Below, piece after piece: positions 8,742 through 16,053 of a stretch of 38,737 nt of DNA. Position 1 is the first letter of the stretch. Every line of letters starts with the position of its first letter. The stretch comes from Pseudomonas folii (lineage in GTDB: Bacteria; Pseudomonadota; Gammaproteobacteria; Pseudomonadales; Pseudomonadaceae). Location: NCBI RefSeq assembly GCF_014357575.1, contig NZ_JACONW010000047.1, positions 1 through 38,737 of the forward strand, read 5' to 3'. Position numbers and translations under genes: made by a program. The notes under the pieces are model-generated. The model did not search any database, was not told where the DNA came from, and saw nothing but the letters and a program-made list of their open reading frames with translations.

Positions 8742-9257
8742 TTAGAGGGCTTGCAAACGAAACAGGGCAATCTTGTTGATCTCGGCCAGGGCGCAGGCGA
8801 ATTCGGCGTCGACCGTATTATCGATGCGGGTCTCAAAGGCTGCGAGGATCTGGTGCCGGTTACTGCCTTTGACTGCCATGATGAACGGGAAGGCGAATCG
8901 GGCTTTGTAGGCGTCGTTGAGTTCGGTAAATCGTTTGAATTCTTCGGCTGTGCATTGGTGGATGCCCGCGCCAGCCTGTTCGCTGGTGCTGGCTTCGGTC
9001 AGTTGCCCTTGCACCGCCGCTTTACCGGCGAGATCCGGGTGCGCGTTGATCAGCGCGAGCTGGCGCTCATGATCGGCCCCCAGCAGGATTTTGCTCATTC
9101 GCGAATGCAGTGTCTCGATATCGTCCAGCTCGTCGATCGAACCCTGGTCGTAAGCCGCGGCTGCGACCCACGGCGAATGTTCGTAGATATCAGCGAAGGC
9201 GGCAACGAACTCATCCCGGCTCAACGTCGACGGCTTTAGTGTCTTGAAATCATTCAC
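8742..9257 (-). CDS. uraD: OHCU decarboxylase
   Basis: Decarboxylates 2-oxo-4-hydroxy-4-carboxy-5-ureidoimidazoline to (S)-allantoin, ensuring the right enantiomer. The 171-residue protein has the family blocks LINAHPDLAGKAA (with the conserved His), TSEQAGAG and FPFIMAVKG. The start is a GTG at 9257 that overlaps the puuE stop codon as GTGA, so translation is probably coupled. The frame continues open into puuE but that part is the shadow of puuE. Confidence 0.93.
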   Translation of the reverse strand: MNDFKTLKPSTLSRDEFVAAFADIYEHSPWVAAAAYDQGSIDELDDIETLHSRMSKILLGADHERQLALINAHPDLAGKAAVQGQLTEASTSEQAGAGIHQCTAEEFKRFTELNDAYKARFAFPFIMAVKGSNRHQILAAFETRIDNTVDAEFACALAEINKIALFRLQAL

Positions 9258-10183
9258 CGCGCAGTCTCCGGCTGATAGGGATGTTCGGCGTGCCAGTGGC
9301 GGGCGATGTCGACCCGACGGGTGAACCAGACCTGCTCGTGGCTTTTGGCGTATTCGATAAAACGCTTCAAAGAGGCCAGCCGTGCAGGGCGACCGATCAG
9401 GCGGCAATGCAAACCGATGGAAAGCATTTTGGGCGCGTCTGCACCTTCGGCATACAGCACGTCGAAAGCGTCTTTGAGGTACTGGAAAAACTGATCGCCG
9501 TTGTTGAAACCCTGCACCTGAGTGAAGCGCATGTCGTTGGTGTCCAGCGTGTAGGGAATCACCAGATGAGCCTTGCCGGTCGGGTTGTTGGGCTCCCAGT
9601 AGGGCAGGTCGTCGTCATAGGTGTCGCAGTCGTAGAGAAAGCCGCCTTCCTCCATCACCAGGCGCCGGGTATTGGGCCCGGTGCGTCCGGTGTACCAGCC
9701 CAGCGGACGTTCGCCGGTGATTTCGGTGAGGATGCGGATCGCCTTGAGCATGTGCTTGCGTTCCTTGGCTTCATCCATGTACTGATAGTCGATCCAGCGA
9801 TAACCGTGGCTGCAAATCTCGTGACCGTCGGCGACCATGGCGCGGATCACATCCGGATGACGCTGGGCTGCCATGGCCACGGCAAAGATCGTCAGCGGGA
9901 TATCGAATTGCTTGAACAGCTTGAGGATGCGCCACACGCCAGCGCGGCTGCCGTATTCATAAAGCGACTCCATGCTCATGTTACGCTCGCCCTGCAGCGG
10001 TTGAGCAGAGACCATCTCGGACAGGAACGCTTCGGACTCCTTGTCGCCGTGCAGGATATTGCGCTCGCCGCCTTCCTCGTAATTAAGCACGAAGGACAGT
10101 GCAATACGCGCATTACCCGGCCAGCGGGGATGGGGCGGGTTGCTGCCGTAACCGATCAGGTCGCGAGGGTAGTCAGCGCTCAC
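9254..10183 (-). CDS. puuE: Allantoinase PuuE (polysaccharide-deacetylase fold)
   Basis: Hydrolyses allantoin to allantoate. This is the metal-independent allantoinase type related to polysaccharide deacetylases, unrelated in fold to AllB. The 309 residues include the opening DLIGYGSNPPHPRWP, ALSFVLNYEEGGE, the NodB-type block GHEICSHGYRWIDYQYM, and GWYTGRTGPNTRRL. It starts with GTG 10183, preceded by AAGGAAG at a proper distance. It is the first gene of the operon puuE-uraD-alc-allA-puuD and has a recognisable promoter just upstream that is overlapped by a palindromic operator. Confidence 0.95.
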   Translation of the reverse strand: MSADYPRDLIGYGSNPPHPRWPGNARIALSFVLNYEEGGERNILHGDKESEAFLSEMVSAQPLQGERNMSMESLYEYGSRAGVWRILKLFKQFDIPLTIFAVAMAAQRHPDVIRAMVADGHEICSHGYRWIDYQYMDEAKERKHMLKAIRILTEITGERPLGWYTGRTGPNTRRLVMEEGGFLYDCDTYDDDLPYWEPNNPTGKAHLVIPYTLDTNDMRFTQVQGFNNGDQFFQYLKDAFDVLYAEGADAPKMLSIGLHCRLIGRPARLASLKRFIEYAKSHEQVWFTRRVDIARHWHAEHPYQPETAR

Positions 10184-10226
10184 TGCAGTCTTCCTTATGG
10201 ATTGTGGGACAGATGCGATGGCTGGA

Positions 10227-10236
10227 TTGTATACAA
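10227..10236. promoter_or_regulatory. Operator-like palindrome TTGTATACAA over the puuE promoter
   Basis: A perfect 10-bp palindrome 44 bases ahead of the puuE start codon. It overlaps the -10 element of the predicted puuE promoter. Variants occur upstream of uraH (10411-10420, TTGTGTACAG) and of the GntR gene (15058-15067, CTGTGTACAA). GntR/FCD regulators commonly bind short sites of this kind, so the GntR protein at 15104-15850 is the best candidate ligand-responsive repressor. Confidence 0.6.
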
Positions 10237-10256
10237 AGCGGCTTTCACTTTGTCAC
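10228..10256 (-). promoter_or_regulatory. Predicted sigma-70 promoter of the puuE operon
   Basis: Read on the minus strand, GTGACA (10251-10256) serves as -35, followed by exactly 17 bases and TATACA (10228-10233) as -10. The -35 matches five of six consensus positions and the -10 four of six. Transcription would start about 35 bases ahead of the puuE GTG. Confidence 0.5.
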
Positions 10257-10410
10257 CTCGTTTTTTATCCAGACTGCTTGTAAAACGTTTGCAAGAAACT
10301 TGCCTAAGTAGTCAGGTAATTGCGAAAAAATCCAATTAATTCCGCGCTTCCCGATTGATCAGGCCTACAGCGGATAAGAGCTCAGAGTGGGGTTTGAGAA
10401 GTCCTATTAA

Positions 10411-10420
10411 TTGTGTACAG
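10411..10420. promoter_or_regulatory. Operator-like site TTGTGTACAG upstream of uraH
   Basis: An imperfect copy (8 of 10) of the TTGTATACAA palindrome at 10227. It lies about 100 bases before uraH in the 336-base divergent region 10184-10519, which holds no gene. No clear -35/-10 pair for uraH was found. Confidence 0.42.
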
Positions 10421-10519
10421 GTTTTCGTTAAGGTGTCTTAATTCTGCGTTCTTCAATGCTCGCCGGCACCCAAATGGTGCGGCGTGTGGCTTTCAGATTT
10501 CAGCATGGGGCAGATCCAA

Positions 10520-10873
10520 ATGGGTAAATTGACAACGCATGTGCTGGACGCTGCCCACGGTTGTCCCGGCAGCTCCATCAAGATCGAACTGTATCGAATC
10601 GAGGGCGCAAGCCAGGTGCTGGTTGCCTCTGCACAGACCAACCACGATGGCCGCTGCGATGCGCCCTTGCTACACGGTGAGGACTACCGCTCAGGGGTCT
10701 ATCAACTGCAATTCCATGCCGGTGATTACTACCGCGCCCGCGGTGTGACGTTACCAGAGCCTGCTTTTCTCGACGTGGTGGTGTTGCGCTTCGGGATTGA
10801 TGCGGGTCAGGAGCACTATCACGTGCCGCTGCTGATCTCGCCTTACAGTTATTCAACCTATCGCGGCAGTTGA
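10520..10873 (+). CDS. uraH: 5-hydroxyisourate hydrolase (transthyretin-like)
   Basis: Hydrolyses 5-hydroxyisourate, the product of PuuD, to OHCU. The 117-residue protein has the family N-terminus GKLTTHVLDAAHGCPG, with the catalytic His, and ends in the signature YRGS that separates these enzymes from true transthyretins. HAGDYYRARGV and HYHVPLLISPYSYSTYRGS are other conserved blocks. Start ATG 10520 gives the usual family length; an ATG at 10505 would add five residues. It is divergent from the puuE operon that it serves. Confidence 0.92.
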   Translation: MGKLTTHVLDAAHGCPGSSIKIELYRIEGASQVLVASAQTNHDGRCDAPLLHGEDYRSGVYQLQFHAGDYYRARGVTLPEPAFLDVVVLRFGIDAGQEHYHVPLLISPYSYSTYRGS

Positions 10874-10939
10874 TCGCTCGTCCATCTGCGGAATTCACGC
10901 TGCCAATAACTATGTAGTCACTTTTTCGGCCCGCGCTTC

Positions 10940-10975
10940 ATCAAGCTCCATCGACTTTGATCGATGGAGCTTGAT
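10940..10975 (+). promoter_or_regulatory. Perfect 15-bp inverted repeat covering the toxin-like gene's ribosome binding site
   Basis: Left arm atcaagctccatcga (10940-10954), six-base loop, right arm the exact reverse complement (10961-10975). The right arm contains GGAG (10966-10969), the only good Shine-Dalgarno for GTG 10979, and also ATG 10964. In any transcript that begins upstream, for example read-through from uraH, this hairpin would bury the initiation site. There is no T tract, so it is not a classical terminator. Confidence 0.8.
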
Positions 10976-10978
10976 CCC

Positions 10979-13900
10979 GTGAACGAATCACAAACCCCTT
11001 CTACCCCCGTAGCTGATGACGCATGGACTGGCCGCACGTGTGACCTGGTGGTATTCAACAGCTTGCCACTGACTTTTCCCGACAGCCTGAATCAGAGCCG
11101 GATTGCCGAGCATCTGCAGCGGATCCTGAACCATGTCGGCGAAGCCTGCGACCAGCCCGATGCGCTGACCACTTATCAAAGCTGGCGTAGCCGACTGCAT
11201 GCGGCAGCCCAGACGACCAGCGCCCTTGTTGATTTTCTTGATGATCGCGGCGAGCCTCTCGACAGCTCGGTCCTCGAGGCGCACACACTGCAATTGGTTG
11301 CGCAACGTCAGAGCGGACTGCTGGCCCTGGCGCAGTTGCAACACTGCGAAGGCTCGATGAATTCGTCTGATTTGCAGCGGCTGCACTATGCGCTGGGCCT
11401 TGCTGACGAGCCTGAGGATGACGTGCTGTATCTGGATGTCGGAATCGGCGATCCGGACATGCCGATGGTTTTCAATGGCGCCATGATCGTCACCACTGAG
11501 CAGTCTTTGAAGACTCCGGCGCTGGACGAACCCGCCTTGCTGTATGTGCCGGGCCGCGACGCAGGCCTGCAGAAATTTGCCTCGCTAAGGGATTTGAAGC
11601 GGCAGTTGGTGTTCACTCTGCAAACGGGCAGTGAAACCAGTCTCTGGTTGCACGTCAGTCCAACAGAACGCCAGTCGGCTATGGCTGCGCCGATCGAGCT
11701 TGTCACTCGGGTGATCACCATTCAGCCGATCCTGCATGGCGTGCAAACCCAGCTCAAGGCCTTTGCCGCGGCGACGCTCGCCGTTCATGCGCAGGCCCGT
11801 CTGTTCGATGACGCCACAACTCAACGGGACACCCTGCTCAGGCTCCACCGCGAGCTGGCGCATAATCTCAGCGTGGCAGTGGGTGAAACCCGTGAGTGTG
11901 CCATTGACCTGATTGCCGAACAGCAACGAACAGCCGAGTTAGCGATGCAACTGCCTGCCTGGTTGCTCGGCGCTTCTCTTGAAGTGCGCCGGGAATATGC
12001 GCAGAAGCTGGTGGCGTTTCATGCCGCCGCGGTCCGATTGGAAGCGCATCTTGCGGCAAAACTGCCGTCATTTGAAACCTTCACTGCGCAGTGTCTGAAG
12101 GCTCGAATCAAGCTGGATCTGGGTCTCGATATAGATCCTGATCAACTCGTGATCGACTTGCCGAAAAGCGTTCACAGAGACGTCGATATCGATCCGCAAT
12201 TCGGCAGTGCGCGCCATTACAAACCCTGGAAAGCCAGTGAAGCCCGGGTGTTGTCGAGCTTGTCAGAGCTGGCCCGGAAGAATTTCGATGCCAGCAATGG
12301 GGAGACCAGGGCGAGTATGACCCTGATGATGAGAGTCTCCTATCCACCGTCGCCACAGTTACCGGACCTGCAGCGTGTAGATGGTAATTATCTGCTCCGG
12401 ATGATTCCGCAACTGGATATTGCCCGGCAATACCGAACCCTTCTGCGCTCGGTGTTTCGTCTTCGATTTCCCGCGTTGGCCAGCGACGCTGAATTGATGC
12501 TCAAAGCTTATGAGCTCGAAATCATCCTCGGAGGTTTTTGCGCCCGGCAGCGCAGGCAACTGAGTGAGGCCGGCTATGCCCTTCTGACGCAAGCTGCGCG
12601 CGCGCGGTCCACCGCTGAGCTTGGCCGCGCCGGCGTGCATATGAGTCGACTGATATTCAAACCCGGCCAGTCGGTGTCGGGTGAGCGCAGTAGCCGAACA
12701 TTGCATGGATTGAGCGTCATCGAGCACCGGGCCAGTGGCAAGGTGCTGATATATCTGCCACAGGTGCCCGATGGCGAATGCGTGATCGAGGCCAACAGTG
12801 TGCAGGATGCCCGCGACCGTCTGATCAGCAGCTTGCGGCGTCTGCCTGCGCGGGTTGTCTGGCTGGCTTCCCGTGTTGAAAACATCGACGAGCAAGCTGC
12901 TGCGGTGAGCTACATCAATGAAGCGATGCGCCGAGGCTTTGACGGCTTTATCGGTGTTTCGCCCGCGCTTGATCTGCTGATGAGCGAACAGCAACTGCAT
13001 GTACGCGAGGATGTGCTCTACGAGCAATCTCGGCAGGTAGCGCGCAGTAATCACGATCTCAAGGGGGAGGGCAACCAGCGCCGAAATGCGCTGTACCTGC
13101 TGTTCTTCCGAGGGGTGGTCTCATTCATACCGGGGCTGGGCGTGCTGTTCAGCGTGCAGGATGGCTGGAGTGACGGCCATGCGTCAGCGAAGGCGCTTCA
13201 TGAAGGCCGGCTCGACGAAGGGCTCTTGCTGGCGGGAAGTACTTTGGTCTGCGTGCTGGACGTACTGCTTTCGGTGATCCCCGTGGGTGCCGCTGTCGGG
13301 GCAGTGGCGCTGGTGGCGCGCCGGGCAACCCGGCTGCGACAGGCCGCAGGGCTGACCCGACCGCTACCCTCGATGTCCCGTCGCTCCTACGTCATCAAGA
13401 ACTTCGCGGGTTATGAGACCAACCTGTCACTGCTGGACGCGATACCTCAGACGGGGCGCAACTCTGGTACCTGGCTGAAAGACGGTGAACTGTTTATCTA
13501 TCGTCAGGGCAAGGCTTACAGGGTCTACCGACGTCCGGGCGAGCAGACATTGCGTCTGAAGAAAAACGCTACGCATGGCTACGAAGCACCTGTGCGACAA
13601 GTCGGGGGAGAATGGGTTTACCACAGCGATGTCGGCCTCAAGGGTGGAGGACGTTCGATGATTGCCGAGGTGCTGCTGGTTGAAGGCCATGGCAACAGCG
13701 CCTTCAAGCGCAAGCAGGCTCGCGAACTGCTTGATCAATTCGAGTTTCCCGCCGATCAACAGCAGCGCATGGAGTTACTGCTCGCCGAACATTACCGCAA
13801 GACCCAGTCGCTGCCTGACTGGGCCGAGCAATATCGCCGCCCGCCAGCGCCCCACACAGCGCCTGCGCCAATAAAACGCAAGGAGCCTGACTCGCCGCAG

Positions 13901-15046
13901 GTCGAGCCGGACCGTCGTCCTTCGCAACCGGTGGCAGGGCCATCCCGGCCAGCAGCCAGTGCTGATGCATGGCAGAACTGGGACAAACCATTGGCTGACC
14001 TCACCACGCTGGATCAGGTCAGTTTCAATCCGCCGATTTACAGACTCGACTTTACCCAGAATTACGACGTGATTCGTATCGGACAGAAGTTTTACGAAAT
14101 ACTGCCTCCCGGCGGGCAGCGTCGGACCAATACCGTCTTCATCCGTAACCCCGGCGACCATGCGCCATGCCGCAACTTTGCCGAACTCAGCGAAACCATT
14201 CGGCGCAATCCCTACGACCAACCGCTGATGGCCCAATACCAGCCGTCTACGGGCTTCTGGAAAGTGGAGGGCCCGCTGTTCAACCGGACAATCGAGACTT
14301 ACATCGCTGAGGCGCGCGCTGGTTTCACTGGCACATCGAATGCGATCCTGGCGCAGAAGCTGTTCGAGATGGCCGACATGTCGACCTCGACCATGACTGC
14401 TACTCGCCTGATCAATATCAAAGCAACGCTCAATGCCTGGCGTGCCGGAGAGTTGGCACCTCTTGCCCGGTTGAACGATCCGTTGCTGATGCTAAACAAC
14501 GCATATCCGCACAGTGAAGCGGGTGTTCGGTTGCGGTGGAATATCAGTTATGAGAGTTCGCTGCACACCTTTGAGCGCCTGGATTTTGCAACTGACAATC
14601 CAGTGACGACGCAATGGCTGATGCGGTCGGTTTCAGAGTCGGGGCCCGGGGGTGGCGTCAGCGGGCTCAGGGGATTAATGGCCGATGTGCTTGAGCGCAA
14701 TGGTTACGAGATCCTTCACAATTTATTGAGAAGCGGCGGGCGTGACTTCATCGCTTTCCGGCGTGTCGGTCAAGATGAAATCTATCTGCTGTATGTTCGT
14801 CGCGCCCAGGATTCAACGATCGTGACGCCCCCCACCGGAGCGTTCCAGCATCCCTCGCTTGGCGATGGTTTAGTGATTCCTCTGATAGACAGCTACGTTG
14901 GTCAGCCTATTGCCCAACTGTTGGAGCAAGCCCGGCAGCAAGGCAAAGTCATCAAGTTGGTGGGCGGCACCAATATCGGCAGTCAGGCGAGCAGTGGCAT
15001 GCAGGTGTTCGTGATCCGCTTGCCTGATGAGGTCTCCCTCGTTTGA
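10979..15046 (+). CDS. Large toxin-like protein, Pseudomonas dermonecrotic-toxin (DUF6543-like) architecture
   Basis: A 1355-residue protein that resembles the large Pseudomonas proteins annotated as dermonecrotic-toxin or DUF6543-domain proteins. Residues about 1-690 are mostly helical; YLLRMIPQLDIARQYRTLLR and LSVIEHRASGKVLIYLPQVP are typical of that group. Two hydrophobic segments follow at about 704-725 (FFRGVVSFIPGLGVLF) and 749-782 (LLLAGSTLVCVLDVLLSVIP), which could insert in a membrane. A Pro-rich linker spans about 952-998. The C-terminal 355 residues look like a separate effector module that I do not recognise. No signal peptide is present, so export would need a dedicated system or cell lysis. 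GTG 10979 is preferred because it has GGAG nine bases upstream; ATG 10964 has none and would add five residues. No immunity gene is evident: the next gene is a regulator 57 bases on. Family assignment is from memory of the group; function is unknown. Confidence 0.78.
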   Translation: MNESQTPSTPVADDAWTGRTCDLVVFNSLPLTFPDSLNQSRIAEHLQRILNHVGEACDQPDALTTYQSWRSRLHAAAQTTSALVDFLDDRGEPLDSSVLEAHTLQLVAQRQSGLLALAQLQHCEGSMNSSDLQRLHYALGLADEPEDDVLYLDVGIGDPDMPMVFNGAMIVTTEQSLKTPALDEPALLYVPGRDAGLQKFASLRDLKRQLVFTLQTGSETSLWLHVSPTERQSAMAAPIELVTRVITIQPILHGVQTQLKAFAAATLAVHAQARLFDDATTQRDTLLRLHRELAHNLSVAVGETRECAIDLIAEQQRTAELAMQLPAWLLGASLEVRREYAQKLVAFHAAAVRLEAHLAAKLPSFETFTAQCLKARIKLDLGLDIDPDQLVIDLPKSVHRDVDIDPQFGSARHYKPWKASEARVLSSLSELARKNFDASNGETRASMTLMMRVSYPPSPQLPDLQRVDGNYLLRMIPQLDIARQYRTLLRSVFRLRFPALASDAELMLKAYELEIILGGFCARQRRQLSEAGYALLTQAARARSTAELGRAGVHMSRLIFKPGQSVSGERSSRTLHGLSVIEHRASGKVLIYLPQVPDGECVIEANSVQDARDRLISSLRRLPARVVWLASRVENIDEQAAAVSYINEAMRRGFDGFIGVSPALDLLMSEQQLHVREDVLYEQSRQVARSNHDLKGEGNQRRNALYLLFFRGVVSFIPGLGVLFSVQDGWSDGHASAKALHEGRLDEGLLLAGSTLVCVLDVLLSVIPVGAAVGAVALVARRATRLRQAAGLTRPLPSMSRRSYVIKNFAGYETNLSLLDAIPQTGRNSGTWLKDGELFIYRQGKAYRVYRRPGEQTLRLKKNATHGYEAPVRQVGGEWVYHSDVGLKGGGRSMIAEVLLVEGHGNSAFKRKQARELLDQFEFPADQQQRMELLLAEHYRKTQSLPDWAEQYRRPPAPHTAPAPIKRKEPDSPQVEPDRRPSQPVAGPSRPAASADAWQNWDKPLADLTTLDQVSFNPPIYRLDFTQNYDVIRIGQKFYEILPPGGQRRTNTVFIRNPGDHAPCRNFAELSETIRRNPYDQPLMAQYQPSTGFWKVEGPLFNRTIETYIAEARAGFTGTSNAILAQKLFEMADMSTSTMTATRLINIKATLNAWRAGELAPLARLNDPLLMLNNAYPHSEAGVRLRWNISYESSLHTFERLDFATDNPVTTQWLMRSVSESGPGGGVSGLRGLMADVLERNGYEILHNLLRSGGRDFIAFRRVGQDEIYLLYVRRAQDSTIVTPPTGAFQHPSLGDGLVIPLIDSYVGQPIAQLLEQARQQGKVIKLVGGTNIGSQASSGMQVFVIRLPDEVSLV

Positions 15047-15057
15047 TCACACTTGCG

Positions 15058-15067
15058 CTGTGTACAA
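15058..15067. promoter_or_regulatory. Operator-like site CTGTGTACAA before the GntR gene
   Basis: On the minus strand it reads TTGTACACAG, close to the sites at 10227 and 10411. It overlaps TACAAT (15063-15068), a good -10 candidate for the GntR gene 46 bases downstream. This fits autoregulation by that GntR protein. Confidence 0.5.
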
Positions 15068-15103
15068 TGCGCTGACTTTTATCGTCGACTGCCTCGAGCG
15101 CTC

Positions 15104-15850
15104 ATGAACGAACCGTTGCAACCCCTCAAGAAGCCGCCACGCATTGAAAAAACAGTGCGCAGTGGTACGCAGGACGATGTTGTCTATGCGCACATCTTCG
15201 AGGCTATTCTCGAACAGCGTCTTGCGCCTGGTACCAAGCTGAGTGAGGAGGCGTTGGGTGAGATTTTCGGCGTTAGCCGCACCATCATTCGTCGGGCGCT
15301 TTCGCGTCTGGGTCACGAAGGGGTCGTTCTACTGCGACCCAATCGTGGCGCAGTGGTCGCCAGCCCGAGTATCGAAGAGGCCCGTCAGGTGTTTTTCGCA
15401 CGTCGGCTGGTGGAGAAAGCCATCACTGAATTGGCGGTCGAGCACGTGACAGCCCAGCAATTGGCGGCCTTGCGGCAGATGGTCAGCGACGAGCGAGAGA
15501 GCTTTGCCAGAGGTGATCGCGGTGCAGGGATTCGCTTGTCTGGCGAGTTTCACCTGCAGTTGGCGGTGACGGCAAAGAACACCCCGCTGATCAGCTTTCA
15601 GCGCAGTCTGGTCTCGCAGACCTCGTTGATCATCGCCCAGTATGAAAGCGGCAATCGCACGCACTGTTCATGGGACGAACACAGCCAGTTGATCGACGCC
15701 ATCGAAGCGCGTGATGCAAAGCGTGCGGTAGAGCTGATGATGCATCACATGGATCACATCGACAGCAAACTCAGCCTTGACCAAGACAGCGCCTCGGATG
15801 ATCTGCATGCGGTGTTTTCGCATGTGATGGTGGGTAGTAAGAAAGGTTGA
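15104..15850 (+). CDS. GntR-family (FCD/FadR type) regulator, probable purine catabolism regulator
   Basis: A 248-residue regulator. The winged helix is at about residues 25-88, with GTKLSEEALGEIFGVSRTIIRRALSRLGHEGVV as recognition region (quoted in parts: GTKLSEEALGEIFGVSRTII then RRALSRLGHEGVV). The FCD ligand domain follows at about 97-225 and contains FHLQLAVTAKN, with a His typical of metal- or acid-binding FCD domains, and LIDAIEARDAKRAVELMMHH. ATG 15104 gives the usual family start; the frame runs a little further upstream from a TTG. From memory, P. aeruginosa has an equivalent gene (PA1520) at this place. Three similar palindromes upstream of puuE, uraH and this gene suggest its regulon. 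The ligand is unknown. Confidence 0.9.
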   Translation: MNEPLQPLKKPPRIEKTVRSGTQDDVVYAHIFEAILEQRLAPGTKLSEEALGEIFGVSRTIIRRALSRLGHEGVVLLRPNRGAVVASPSIEEARQVFFARRLVEKAITELAVEHVTAQQLAALRQMVSDERESFARGDRGAGIRLSGEFHLQLAVTAKNTPLISFQRSLVSQTSLIIAQYESGNRTHCSWDEHSQLIDAIEARDAKRAVELMMHHMDHIDSKLSLDQDSASDDLHAVFSHVMVGSKKG

Positions 15851-15866
15851 ACAGTGCTGCGTCTGT

Positions 15867-15899
15867 CTGTGGGAGCTTGGCTTTGCCCAGCTCCCACAG
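15867..15899. repeat. Compact hairpin, ctgtgggagct arms, between convergent genes
   Basis: An inverted repeat with arms of about 14 bases (ctgtgggagcttgg and ccagctcccacag) and a short loop. It begins 17 bases after the GntR stop codon. It looks like a collapsed REP pair and may act as a terminator for the GntR transcript, although no T run follows. Confidence 0.65.
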
Positions 15900-15907
15900 G
15901 AGTCACT

Positions 15908-16000
15908 GACGTAGGACCGCTTCAACCGGGAAGAGGTCGGTACAGCCGCTGCATCTATGTCGTCTGGCAGATAGCTTTCCCGGCTAAAGCCGGTCCCACG
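15908..16000. repeat. REP inverted pair, class 'ccggctttagccggg'
   Basis: The right arm 15977-16000 is intact; the left arm 15908-15932 is degraded (gtaggaccgcttcaaccggg). It lies between the convergent GntR and guaD genes. Confidence 0.82.
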
Positions 16001-16053
16001 TCTGCTTGTGAGTGAACATAGACCCTCCCAAAAGGGTTTGCGTCAGGTCAGCC

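Noticed and set aside
9281..10339. 352-codon open frame antisense to puuE
   Set aside because: Shadow of puuE; it runs through the puuE promoter and has no start signal or family similarity.
14689..14810. PD-(D/E)xK nuclease active site in the toxin-like C-terminus
   Set aside because: Only the Asp and general helix-strand order fit; the ExK element is missing, so no nuclease feature is called.
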